Source of the DNA: Bacteroidales bacterium UBA6340
Lineage (GTDB): Bacteria > Bacteroidota > Bacteroidia > Bacteroidales > Paludibacteraceae
Reading direction: 5' to 3'
Length of the DNA stretch: 57,171 nt
Assembly (NCBI GenBank): GCA_002440265.1
Contig: DJSG01000031.1
Span: forward strand, 1 to 57,171
The notes beneath the pieces were generated by a model, which saw nothing but the letters and a program-made list of their open reading frames with translations, was not told the origin of the DNA and searched no databases. The position numbers were made by a program, and so were the translations under genes. This document shows, piece by piece, positions 34,177 to 42,417 of the stretch (position 1 is the stretch's first letter; the number at the start of each line of letters is the position of its first letter).

Positions 34177-34821
34177 ATGTCAGACATTCCGCAACACATT
34201 GCCGACATTCGCCGCCACTTGCCCGATGGGGTTACGCTGGTGTGTGTCAGCAAGTTCCACCCATGCGAGGCTATCCTCGAAGCCTACAACGCCGGCGAAC
34301 GCGACTTCGGCGAGAGCCGCGTGCAGGAACTCCTGCCCAAGTACGAGACCCTGCCCCATGACATACGTTGGCATTTCATCGGACACTTGCAAACCAACAA
34401 GGTGCGTGCCGTCATTCCCTTCGTCTATCTGATACAGTCTGTGGATAGCCTGCACCTCCTCGAGACCATCAACCGCGAAGCGGAGCGCATACAACGCCGC
34501 GTCAAAGTGCTGCTTGAGGTGCATGTCGCCCGCGAGGAAACCAAGACAGGCTTCGCTCCCGACGAACTGCCCGCCGACTTCACCCCCTACCCGTGGGTAG
34601 AGGTCTGCGGCATTATGGGCATGGCTACGCAAACCGATGATACACAGGAGATTCGCCGTTGCTTCCACGCCCTCAAAACCATCCGCGATACCCGCCGCCT
34701 CCCTGTCCTCAGCATGGGCATGTCCCACGACTACCTCATCGCCATCGAGGAGGGCAGCAACCTCGTCCGCATCGGCACCACCATCTTCGGCGAACGCAAC
34801 TACACCACATTATCACTTTGA
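34177..34821 (+). CDS. PLP homeostasis protein, YggS/PROSC family
   Basis: 214 residues, slightly shorter than the usual 220-235. The PLP lysine is in LVCVSKFHP (about residue 25), followed by DFGESRVQELLPKYETLP, WHFIGHLQTNKV and the C-terminal LSMGMSHDYLIAIEEGSNLVRIGTTIFG phosphate-binding loop. It buffers free PLP and affects amino-acid pools; no catalytic turnover is known. Downstream is a GACGACGCG palindrome (34860-34880). Confidence 0.95.
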   Translation: MSDIPQHIADIRRHLPDGVTLVCVSKFHPCEAILEAYNAGERDFGESRVQELLPKYETLPHDIRWHFIGHLQTNKVRAVIPFVYLIQSVDSLHLLETINREAERIQRRVKVLLEVHVAREETKTGFAPDELPADFTPYPWVEVCGIMGMATQTDDTQEIRRCFHALKTIRDTRRLPVLSMGMSHDYLIAIEEGSNLVRIGTTIFGERNYTTLSL

Positions 34822-34859
34822 CAATCTGATAAGTAGAAAGGATGATGCGCTGTCCGGGG

Positions 34860-34935
34860 GACGACGCGGCTCGCGTCATCAATAAAAAACGAGCGATACT
34901 CTGAAATTAATGGTTAATTACATGGTAATTAATGT
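34860..34935. repeat. GACGACGCG palindrome and AT-rich repeat
   Basis: GACGACGCG-GCT-CGCGTCATC (34860-34880) followed by an inverted copy of the ATTAATTACCATGTAATTAA element (34898-34935). The second reaches into the possible upstream ATG (34932) of the HAD gene. Confidence 0.65.
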
Positions 34936-34940
34936 TTTAT

Positions 34941-35549
34941 ATGTCTGATTCTACGACCATTATTTTGGATATGGGCGGCGTGCTGATGCAGCACAACATG
35001 CCCGAATGTCTGTCCCGTTTCCGCCACTTGCTGGGTGAGGAACAGACAGACCGTCTCTTGGGTCTCGCCTCCGACGGCGAAGGCACTGCCGACAGTCTCA
35101 TGGAGCAGTTCGAGCGCGGACTTATCGCTGCCGACGCTTTCATCGGCACCCTCTTGCGTTATGCCCGTCCTGGCACCACGCCGCAAGACATCATCAACGC
35201 TTGGAACGCTATGCACGGCGGCATACCTGACGACCGTCTTGCCCTCCTGCACCGGTGGCACGACCGCGGATACCGCCTTTTCCTGCTCAGCAACAACAAC
35301 CAACTCCACTGGCACGACATCTGCTCCCGCTACGACATGTCCGTCTTCGAACACTGTTTCCTCTCACACCTCCTGCACCTCAGCAAACCCGACCCGCGCA
35401 TATACGCCACCGTCCAAGCGTACCTCACGCAGCACCATTGCCCCACACCCTACCGCTTCGTGGACGACCTCCCCGTCAATCTCCTCCCCGCACAAGCCCT
35501 TGGCTGGCACACCTACACCACCCTCACCGACCTCCAACAGGATTTATAG
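34941..35549 (+). CDS. HAD-family hydrolase
   Basis: 202 residues from ATG 34941; ATG 34932 adds three residues but lies within a dispersed repeat. Motif I is ILDMGGVLM (nucleophile Asp; the second Asp of DxD is Gly, as in the DxGGV variants), motif II FLLSNNN, motif III the Lys of LSKPDPRIY, motif IV FVDDLPVN. A helical cap (about 20-95) makes it similar to YihX/sEH-like phosphatases. Substrate unknown. Last gene of the plus-strand run; terminator at 35672. Confidence 0.88.
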   Translation: MSDSTTIILDMGGVLMQHNMPECLSRFRHLLGEEQTDRLLGLASDGEGTADSLMEQFERGLIAADAFIGTLLRYARPGTTPQDIINAWNAMHGGIPDDRLALLHRWHDRGYRLFLLSNNNQLHWHDICSRYDMSVFEHCFLSHLLHLSKPDPRIYATVQAYLTQHHCPTPYRFVDDLPVNLLPAQALGWHTYTTLTDLQQDL

Positions 35550-35671
35550 ACCTTTCTTTATAGTCCTTTCCTTGAACATATTTCTCGTGGCAACCGCATA
35601 AAACACGAACACATTTACGTACCCATTTACGTACTATGTAATAATCAAATTATTGGGGCTGTAAAATAATT

Positions 35672-35712
35672 GAGGCTGTCTAACAAGTGTAGGCAGCCTC
35701 TTATTTTGTTTT
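35672..35712 (+). terminator. Terminator after the HAD gene
   Basis: GAGGCTGTCT and AGGCAGCCTC form a 10-bp stem around AACAAGTGT, followed by TTATTTTGTTTT. Confidence 0.75.
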
Positions 35713-35731
35713 GTGGACAACGTTTTTGGGG

Positions 35732-35752
35732 GACGACGCGTCCCGCGTCGTC
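35732..35752. repeat. GACGACGCG palindrome
   Basis: GACGACGCG-TCC-CGCGTCGTC, a perfect 9-bp stem, between the terminator and the inverted-repeat segment. Confidence 0.75.
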
Positions 35753-35803
35753 AAATGCAATCTGGGGTACTCTCTTCGCCCTGCGGGTTTCATGGTGCAA
35801 AAT

Positions 35804-35970
35804 AAACGACCCTTTTTTTGAACCCACCCCACAGCATAGTGCGTCCTAAGCAATTAACAAAAAAATAACATGCATAAGTTTGTGTGTATCAGTAAAAAGC
35901 AGTACCTTTGCACCGATGTTGAATGTGAAGGGGTAGGAAACAAAAAACGGGTTCAAAAAAAGGGTCGTTT
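35804..35970. promoter_or_regulatory. Candidate invertible promoter segment (22-bp inverted repeats)
   Basis: Perfect 22-bp inverted repeats at 35804-35825 (AAACGACCC, seven T, GAACCC) and 35949-35970 enclose 123 bases. The interior holds a full promoter facing right: TTTG 35879-35882, 20 bases, TACCTTTG 35903-35910. The outer flanks show weaker symmetry (CATGGT and ACCATA). Downstream is a secreted-protein gene at 36111. Inversion would point the promoter away from it. This matches the layout of phase-variable promoters in Bacteroidales surface loci; inversion itself is inferred. No recombinase gene lies in the window. Confidence 0.6.
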
Positions 35971-36110
35971 TTCGTGTACCATACCTCATCGCATACGGAG
36001 ACATCCATTATGGCAATGTTGTAATTGATAACGATACTGTGATATTGTGCAACTCAATGAGTTGACAAATAATATAAACCAAATAACTAACCAAATTAAA
36101 TTTATCTATT

Positions 36111-37820
36111 ATGAAAAGATTATCTATCTTTTTCGCCGCGCTCTTAGTGAGCGTAGGTAGTATCTTTGCAGCAGAAGAGGTCTATAAGACTGCATTATTT
36201 GGCAAAGATTACAACTCAAAAGGAGTAAGTAGTTACTCCAATAGTTGGTCAAGCACAACTAATAAATTTGTTGTTGATATTGTTAACTTTAACAACAATA
36301 ACAACGGTTGGGATTATATCAAATGTGGCAGTAAAAAGAATACTTCAGTAGCAACTATTACCACAAAAGCCGCTATTGACAAAGCCATCACAAAAGTGGT
36401 TGTTACTTTGGATAACGTTACTGTTGAAAATTTGAACTCCACCACTTTGACTGTAGCATCAGATGCTGCTTTTACGCAAGATGTACAGACCATCACAGTT
36501 ACTGCTGCTACGGGCGCGCTACCGTATGTAGTAACAACCCCGACTAAGAACATGTTCTACAAACTAACCTATGATTGTAAGAAAGGTACTAGTAATGGCA
36601 TTGTACAGATTTCCAAGGTTGAGTACTATGCAAGTGCAGCCGAAATCCCTGCTACCGCCATTGCTTTGGACAAGCAGACCATCACATTGGACAAGGGTGC
36701 TACCGAGCAACTGACCGCAACACTCACTCCTGCTGATGCTACCACTGAAGTAGTATGGGCTACCGAGAATGCAGAGGTGGCTACCGTAGAGAAGGGCTTG
36801 GTTACTGCAGTGGGTGTAGGTACCACCAACATCGTGGCTACCGTTACCCCCGCAGAGGGCACTACCTACACGGCTAAGTGCGCCGTTACCGTAGTGGCTG
36901 CTCCTGACGCTCCTGTATTCACCGTTACCGACCCTGTATTCGAGGGTACGATGAACGTGGCTATCACCGCAGCAGAAGGTATGGCTATCTACTACACCAC
37001 CAATGGTGCAGAACCGACTATCGAGTCCACCAAATACGAGGCTCCTTTTGCTATCACCGCTACCACCACCGTCAAGGCTATTGCTTATGATGCTAACATC
37101 AAGAAAGCCAGTGTGGCTGCCGAGATGACTTACACCAAGGCTATGACCTGCGCCGATGCCAATGCCGCTGCTGATGGTGATGTTATCTTCTTGAACGAAG
37201 TAACCGTGGTTTATGCTGATGGTGCTAATATCTATGTGGCAGACGCTACCGGTACCACACTCGTTTTCTCGTGGGACTTTAAGGATAAGTTCAAAGCAGG
37301 TCAGGTGGTAAAAGGTATTAAGGGCACGATGGCTATCTTCAACGGACTCCCTGAGATTAAGCCGAGTGTGGATATTGCAGACCTCACCATTACCGATGGC
37401 GGCACCATTCCCGACCCTGAAGCAGTTACTGCAGTTCCGACTATGGCTGACATCAACAAGTATGTGCGTTTGGACAAGGTAACGGTATCCGCCGCCACAT
37501 GGAAAAGCAGCGATAAGGATCCTGAGCCTCGTACACTGGTCGGCAAGTTCCTTGGAGAAGATATCACGCTCTACAACACCTTCAAGATTGACCTGACTTT
37601 TGCGGCTGGAGACTACGAGGTTATCGGTTTTGTAACATGCTACTATAGCAAACCCCAAATCGCAGTAGTCAGTGCCAAACCGGCACAAAGTGTTGGCACA
37701 TCAGTAGTAATGGACGGCATCCGCGCAGATGTTGCAGTAGAGAAGATTGTCCGCAACGGTCAAGTATTTATCATCCGCGACGGCAATATCTACAACCTGA
37801 TGGGCCAAGTCGTTGAGTAA
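36111..37820 (+). CDS. Secreted BIG2 / chitobiase-like multidomain protein
   Basis: 569 residues. Signal peptide 1-20 (ends IFAA). Residues about 25-180 are an unrecognised beta domain. A BIG2 domain (about 183-265) has IALDKQTITLDKGATEQLTATLTP and VWATENAEVATVEKGLVTAVGVGTTNI. A CHB_HEX_C-like domain (about 268-342) has EGMAIYYTTNGAEPT. An OB-fold-like domain (about 345-530) follows. The end, VRNGQVFIIRDGNIYNLMGQ plus VVE, matches the short C-terminal motif of two other proteins here. Probably exported to the cell surface as an adhesive or binding protein. Its promoter lies in the candidate invertible segment. Confidence 0.8.
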   Translation: MKRLSIFFAALLVSVGSIFAAEEVYKTALFGKDYNSKGVSSYSNSWSSTTNKFVVDIVNFNNNNNGWDYIKCGSKKNTSVATITTKAAIDKAITKVVVTLDNVTVENLNSTTLTVASDAAFTQDVQTITVTAATGALPYVVTTPTKNMFYKLTYDCKKGTSNGIVQISKVEYYASAAEIPATAIALDKQTITLDKGATEQLTATLTPADATTEVVWATENAEVATVEKGLVTAVGVGTTNIVATVTPAEGTTYTAKCAVTVVAAPDAPVFTVTDPVFEGTMNVAITAAEGMAIYYTTNGAEPTIESTKYEAPFAITATTTVKAIAYDANIKKASVAAEMTYTKAMTCADANAAADGDVIFLNEVTVVYADGANIYVADATGTTLVFSWDFKDKFKAGQVVKGIKGTMAIFNGLPEIKPSVDIADLTITDGGTIPDPEAVTAVPTMADINKYVRLDKVTVSAATWKSSDKDPEPRTLVGKFLGEDITLYNTFKIDLTFAAGDYEVIGFVTCYYSKPQIAVVSAKPAQSVGTSVVMDGIRADVAVEKIVRNGQVFIIRDGNIYNLMGQVVE

Positions 37821-37833
37821 TCTATTATGTGGG

Positions 37834-37955
37834 GACGACGCGTTCCGCGTCGTCCCACAAACATAGTCCCCATAATTAACGACCCATTAACGGCTATTAA
37901 CGGAGAATAATTACATGGTCAATTACACGGATAATTACATGTTTTTCAATGTTTT
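37834..37955. repeat. GACGACGCG palindrome and AT-rich repeats
   Basis: GACGACGCG-TTC-CGCGTCGTC (37834-37854), then TTAACGACCCATTAACGGC units and AATTACATGGTCAATTACAC (37908-37945), a degenerate inverted copy of the AT-rich element. Confidence 0.6.
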
Positions 37956-38071
37956 ATGGTCATGTATGGGCATTAGAGGAGAACTAATATGTCTCCATCT
38001 TGGAGACACCTCGCTGTGAAGCGCGGCATCCAAAGTTATTTTTTGGATAATAGTTTGAGCCCCGCAAGGGG

Positions 38072-38106
38072 GAGAGGCTGCCTCGTGGTTGGGGCAGTCT
38101 CTTTTT
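38072..38106. terminator. Terminator between convergent genes
   Basis: GAGAGGCTGCC and GGGGCAGTCTC around TCGTGGTT, followed by TTTTT. It can serve the plus-strand secreted-protein gene; recQ ends at 38111 from the other side. Confidence 0.65.
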
Positions 38107-38110
38107 ATGG

Positions 38111-39859
38111 TTAGTGGTTCTCTGCCTTTTGTCGTGCGCGGCAGATGTCGCAGGTGCCACAAGGAGGCGCATCGGTCTCACCGAAATACGCAAGCAGCAG
38201 TTGTGAGCGGCAGAACTGTTGGTTCTCTGCGTACTCCACCATGGCTTTCAGCCGCTCGGCATAGCGCAATTGGCGGTCTTCATACACGGACACGGGCAGG
38301 TGTATTTCCGTTTGCCTGTCGCGCGTAAAGGTCAGTGTATTAGCCGTTTCGCGCGGAATATAGTAGATGATATGCCGCTGTGCCAACGACACCAGTAGGG
38401 CATGAAAATCCGCATACTCCCGTTCTGTACCCGTCATGGCGGCAATCTGCGAGGCGATATGCTTGAAGTCGTGGATATATTGCAAGTCCGTGAAGATACC
38501 CGGGTAGCGGCGCATGAGCAGTTCCAGCAGCAGTTCTTGCTGCCGGCTGAGGGCATACTGCCCCATCTCTTGTCGCGAGACACGTATCTGCACACGGGGT
38601 TGTATCTCCTGCTCGGGCTGGAAATCAATGTATCCTGCCTGCGAGAGCAGGTTGAGTGCCGACCATGTAGGCAGCATAGGAAGGTGCATGACACGGCACA
38701 AGTCACTCATATTCGGGAAGAATGTATGTCCCTGCCCGCTGCCGGCACCTACACAGAGGAAGTCGCAGGTCTTCTGATACACGTCTTCCACAAAGGCTTT
38801 TGGCGGATAGTTGTCGCCTATACGTTTGCGGGCTTTGGTCTTGTCGGACACGTCATAAAGCAAGACGGCATAGGCAGGCTTCTCGTCACGCCCCGCGCGC
38901 CCTGCCTCTTGGAAGTACGCCTCGATGGTGTCGGGCAGGTCGTGGTGAATGACCATACGCACATCGGGTTTGTCAATGCCCATGCCGAAGGCGTTGGTAC
39001 ATACCATAATACGGACGGTACCCGACTTCCAAGCGTTCTGCTTGGCGGTGCGTTCTGCAGAGGTCAGCCCTGCATGGTAGTAGTCCGCAGACAATCCATG
39101 CTCTATCAGATATTCGGCTAACTCTTTGGCACGCTGCCGGTTGCGCACATAGACAATGGCGGAACCCTGCACTTTGCTGAGGATATGCACTATCTCGTCC
39201 GCCTTTTTGTTGGTATAGCGCACTACGTAACTGAGGTTGGCACGGGCAAAACTCTTCTTGAGTACATGGTGTTCGGAGAAAGACAGTTTCTCTTGTATAT
39301 CGTCCACCACCTCGGGTGTGGCGGTGGCAGTCAGGGCAAGGACAGGCACACGCTTCTCGTCTTGATACGGGCGGACGAGGTCCCGTATCTCGGCTATGCG
39401 CAGATAAGAGGGGCGGAAGTCATAGCCCCACTGTGAGATACAGTGTGCCTCATCCACGGCTATCAGGCAGATAGGCAGACGGGGCAACCGCTCACGGAAC
39501 TCCTCTGAACCCAGTCGCTCGGGAGATACATACAGGAAATGATAGGGTCCGAACTGGCAGTTGTCCAAGGCAATCTTCTGCTGCTCGGCACTCATGCCCG
39601 TGTAGATGGCGGTAGCACGTATGTCCCGTTGGTAGAGGTTCTCCACCTGGTCTTTCATGAGAGCGATGAGCGGCGTCACCACCAGGCATAGCCCGTCCAT
39701 CACCATCGTAGGTACTTGAAAGCAGAGACTCTTGCCACCGCCTGTAGGCATGAGTGCCAGCGTGTCACGACCGTCAAGTACAGATTGAATAATTTCCGCC
39801 TGTAAGGGGCGGAAATTATCGTAGTGCCAATATGTTTTCAGTACCTCTTGCGGGGTCAT
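38111..39859 (-). CDS. recQ: RecQ-family ATP-dependent DNA helicase
   Basis: 582 residues from ATG 39859, chosen because it lies 8 bases after the gltX stop and begins with the family sequence MTPQEVLKTYWHYDNFRPLQ. Longer in-frame extensions would run into gltX. Walker A TGGGKS, DEAH box AVDEAHCISQWGYDFRP, ALTATAT and QEAGRAGRD are intact. The zinc-binding cysteines are at the end (CRSQLLLAYFGE..CGTCDIC), and no HRDC domain follows. It unwinds recombination and replication intermediates. Co-transcribed with gltX. Confidence 0.95.
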   Translation of the reverse strand: MTPQEVLKTYWHYDNFRPLQAEIIQSVLDGRDTLALMPTGGGKSLCFQVPTMVMDGLCLVVTPLIALMKDQVENLYQRDIRATAIYTGMSAEQQKIALDNCQFGPYHFLYVSPERLGSEEFRERLPRLPICLIAVDEAHCISQWGYDFRPSYLRIAEIRDLVRPYQDEKRVPVLALTATATPEVVDDIQEKLSFSEHHVLKKSFARANLSYVVRYTNKKADEIVHILSKVQGSAIVYVRNRQRAKELAEYLIEHGLSADYYHAGLTSAERTAKQNAWKSGTVRIMVCTNAFGMGIDKPDVRMVIHHDLPDTIEAYFQEAGRAGRDEKPAYAVLLYDVSDKTKARKRIGDNYPPKAFVEDVYQKTCDFLCVGAGSGQGHTFFPNMSDLCRVMHLPMLPTWSALNLLSQAGYIDFQPEQEIQPRVQIRVSRQEMGQYALSRQQELLLELLMRRYPGIFTDLQYIHDFKHIASQIAAMTGTEREYADFHALLVSLAQRHIIYYIPRETANTLTFTRDRQTEIHLPVSVYEDRQLRYAERLKAMVEYAENQQFCRSQLLLAYFGETDAPPCGTCDICRARQKAENH

Positions 39860-39867
39860 TGATGGCT

Positions 39868-41394
39868 TTACTTTATTTTCTCCAAGGCTGTGCGTACGCG
39901 GCGGAGTGTCTCTTCTTTGCCGAGGATGTCGGTGATTGCCCAGATATGCGGACCGCGGGCAGCACCTACCAGGCAGATACGGAAGGCATTCATCACGATA
40001 CCTACGCCGTACTCTTTCTCTGCAATCCACGGCATGACAAGGGCATCCAATGCCTCTGCCGACCAGTCCTTCTGCGGCTCCAACAGAGCCAGCAACTCTT
40101 GCATGTGGCGGGGGCTGTCCTCTTTCCAGCGTTTTTTGAGCGACTTCTCGTCATATTCTGTGGGGGCTACGAAGAAGAAATTGGTCTGCTCCCAGAGTTC
40201 GGGTACGAAGTTCACGCGGTCTTTGGTCAGTCCGATGACTTTGGCTACGACAGCCTTGTCGGCGGTTATCCCATGTTGTGCCAGCACGGGCATGAAGAGG
40301 TCTGCCAACTCGTCGTTGCTCTTCAGTTGCAGGTATTGGTGGTTGAACCATTTGGCTTTCTCAAAGTCGAACTTGGCACCCGCCTTGCTCACACGCTCAA
40401 GCGAGAACTGCTGTATCAGTTCGTCCATCGTGTACATCTCCTGGTCGCCCGTGTTGTGCCAACCGAGCAGAGCGAGGAAGTTGATAACCGCCTCAGGGAA
40501 ATATCCGCTCTCGCGATAACCCGATGAGACGGTGCCGTCCTTGGGGTTGTGGAACTCAAGCGGGAAGACGGGAAAGCCGAGACGGTCGCCGTCGCGTTTG
40601 CTCAGTTTGCCGTTGCCATCGGGCTTGAGCAGCAGAGGCAGGTGGGCAAACTCGGGCATTGTGTCCGCCCAACCGAACGCACGGTAGAGCAGTACATGGA
40701 GCGGTGCAGAGGGCAACCACTCCTCACCACGGATGACGTGGGTGATTTCCATCAGGTGGTCGTCCACAATGTTTGCCAAGTGGTAGGTGGGCAGGTCGTC
40801 AGCCGACTTGTACAGTACTTTGTCGTCCAAGATGTTGGAGTTGATAACCACCTCGCCACGGATAAGGTCATGCACGTGTACATCCTCGTTAGGCTCCACC
40901 AGAAAACGCACCACATACTTGTCGCCACGGGCGATACGTGCTTCCACTTCCTCTTTGGGCAGCGTGAGCGAATTGACCATCTGCCCGCGCGTGCGCGCAT
41001 CGTATTGGAAATTAGGTATCTCCGCACGCTTTGCCTCCAACTCTTCGGGGGTGTCGAAGGCGATATACGCATGTCCCGAGTCGAGCAGTTGCTTCACATA
41101 TTGGTGATAAATCTCGCGGCGTTCGCTCTGGCGATACGGTCCGTGAGGTCCTTTGCCGTTGGGGGCGTCTTTGCAGATACCCTCGTCGATGTTGATACCC
41201 AGCCAGTCAAGGGCTTCGATGATATACTCTTCGGCTCCCGGGACAAAGCGGGTGGAGTCGGTATCCTCAATACGCAGCAGCATGTCGCCGCCGTGCTGAC
41301 GGGCAAAGAGGTAGTTGTACAAAGCGGTACGCACACCGCCGATATGCAAGGCTCCCGTAGGTGACGGAGCAAAACGAACACGAACTTTCTTCAT
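39868..41394 (-). CDS. gltX: Glutamyl-tRNA synthetase
   Basis: 508 residues from ATG 41394 (MKKVRVRFAPSPTGALHIGG). The class I HIGH-type motif is HIGG and the KMSKS-type motif is KLSKRDG. It attaches glutamate to tRNA-Glu; a glutaminyl-tRNA synthetase or GatCAB is not in the window, so discrimination cannot be judged. Promoter 41421-41452; recQ follows in the same unit. Confidence 0.97.
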   Translation of the reverse strand: MKKVRVRFAPSPTGALHIGGVRTALYNYLFARQHGGDMLLRIEDTDSTRFVPGAEEYIIEALDWLGINIDEGICKDAPNGKGPHGPYRQSERREIYHQYVKQLLDSGHAYIAFDTPEELEAKRAEIPNFQYDARTRGQMVNSLTLPKEEVEARIARGDKYVVRFLVEPNEDVHVHDLIRGEVVINSNILDDKVLYKSADDLPTYHLANIVDDHLMEITHVIRGEEWLPSAPLHVLLYRAFGWADTMPEFAHLPLLLKPDGNGKLSKRDGDRLGFPVFPLEFHNPKDGTVSSGYRESGYFPEAVINFLALLGWHNTGDQEMYTMDELIQQFSLERVSKAGAKFDFEKAKWFNHQYLQLKSNDELADLFMPVLAQHGITADKAVVAKVIGLTKDRVNFVPELWEQTNFFFVAPTEYDEKSLKKRWKEDSPRHMQELLALLEPQKDWSAEALDALVMPWIAEKEYGVGIVMNAFRICLVGAARGPHIWAITDILGKEETLRRVRTALEKIK

Positions 41395-41420
41395 ACGTTG
41401 ACAATAAACTTTTTTCGCTG

Positions 41421-41452
41421 CAAATATACTACAATTGCAGCACATACACAAA
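41421..41452 (-). promoter_or_regulatory. gltX-recQ promoter
   Basis: Minus strand TTTG (41452-41449), 20 bases, TATATTTG (41428-41421). Confidence 0.8.
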
Positions 41453-41569
41453 CGAAAACAAAAGATTGTGGGGACGTGCTGCTAAAAAAGAACGGACGGC
41501 AACGCCGTATTACCGCATATTAGCCATAAATTCATTTACGATGTACGATTGAGTTCGGCGAAGCCGATT

Positions 41570-41588
41570 ACGACGCGAGCCGCATTGT
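41570..41588. repeat. Degenerate GACGACGCG palindrome
   Basis: ACGACGCG-AGC-CGCATTGT, followed by CCCGCAAAAGCATCGTCC, a tail also found after the copy at 18781 (CCCCCAAAGCATCGTCC). Confidence 0.6.
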
Positions 41589-41611
41589 TCCCGCAAAAGC
41601 ATCGTCCACAA

Positions 41612-41647
41612 AAACAAAAAAGGTGCTGCCTGATGTCAGACAGCACC
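41612..41647 (-). terminator. Terminator of the 44957-41691 gene run
   Basis: GGTGCTGCCTGA / TCAGACAGCACC stem (41622-41647), with a T-rich run on the minus strand (41621-41612). Confidence 0.85.
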
Positions 41648-41690
41648 CGACCTGCCGAATAAAAGCAGGTTTATATGGCAAAAAGACGCC

Positions 41691-41831
41691 TTACTTCGAT
41701 TGGTCGGAAGTAGTGTTTTGCTGAGCCTCTTCACGTTTTTCGCGACGCTCCTTGATAGCACTGATGATGAAAAACGGGGCTACAAACACAACCAAAAAGA
41801 TAACGGTCAGAAGAACCATTGAAGTATCCAT
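41691..41831 (-). CDS. 46-residue single-pass membrane protein
   Basis: ATG 41831 to TAA 41691. One N-terminal helix (about residues 5-25: MVLLTVIFLVVFVAPFFIIS) is followed by a charged tail rich in Lys, Arg and Glu (AIKERREKREEAQQ). A strong terminator follows 43 bases later, which supports a real 3' end. No family recognised; the topology resembles small membrane regulators. Last gene of the minus-strand run, 117 bases after the previous stop. Confidence 0.65.
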   Translation of the reverse strand: MDTSMVLLTVIFLVVFVAPFFIISAIKERREKREEAQQNTTSDQSK

Positions 41832-41909
41832 AGTATATTAATAGTTTATGAGTTAATAATCGTATTATCAAGCCACCCACTCCGTACGGAGCGAGAAGCC
41901 TACTATTAT

Positions 41910-41930
41910 GACAACGCACGATGCGTCATC
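41910..41930. repeat. Degenerate GACGACGCG palindrome
   Basis: GACAACGCA-CGA-TGCGTCATC. The inner base changes on both arms keep pairing (GCA with TGC), which suggests the stem itself is maintained. Confidence 0.55.
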
Positions 41931-41948
41931 TCAATGCCTCATAGATTA

Positions 41949-42413
41949 TTACCAGAAACTATGGAAAGGATACGGGATTTGTTCAGGCGGTAGGTTTAAT
42001 GGCAACACCCTTGTCAGGGCGATGTTAGCGTTGAGCAGGTGTGCGGTGGCTGCCGCCAGTTGCTGCTGCACAGCAGGATGAGCGATAGCCTGCGCATTAG
42101 AGAATGCGGCACGCCTCGAATACTCCACCCTGCGCATTCGTGCGGCACTCTCGAAACTATTGGTGCCTGTGGAACGATAGGTGATGATGGCATCCGAGAG
42201 GTCGTGTTGCGCCTTGATAATCGCCACGCGGTCGCTTGGGTGCAATGCATTGAGTTCACCTCCTATGGTGACAGACGGTTCACTATTTCCGCTCTTTGAC
42301 GACGCGAGACACGTCGTCCCCAAAGACATACCTATAGACAACAACAATAAGCCGATACACAACAGTATGCTGTTGCGTAAGAGACTGCTATGTGTGTTGC
42401 AACGTGTAGTCAT
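41949..42413 (-). CDS. Small envelope protein of unknown function with repeat-derived linker
   Basis: 154 residues from ATG 42413, which lies 4 bases after the NUDIX stop; coupling supports this start over longer frames that run into NUDIX. A membrane/signal segment (SILLCIGLLLLSIGMSLG, about 14-31) is followed by LGTTCLASSKSG, encoded by a dispersed palindrome (42298-42318), then a helical domain (ELNALHPSDRVAIIKAQHDLSDAI..MRRVEYSRRAAFSNAQAIAHPAVQQQLAAATAHLL). Family unknown. Confidence 0.6.
   Translation of the reverse strand: MTTRCNTHSSLLRNSILLCIGLLLLSIGMSLGTTCLASSKSGNSEPSVTIGGELNALHPSDRVAIIKAQHDLSDAIITYRSTGTNSFESAARMRRVEYSRRAAFSNAQAIAHPAVQQQLAAATAHLLNANIALTRVLPLNLPPEQIPYPFHSFW
42298..42318. 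repeat. GACGACGCG palindrome inside a coding region
   Basis: GACGACGCG-AGA-CACGTCGTC within the 41949-42413 gene. It keeps the frame open and encodes part of the linker after the membrane segment. Confidence 0.65.
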
Positions 42414-42417
42414 GAGA

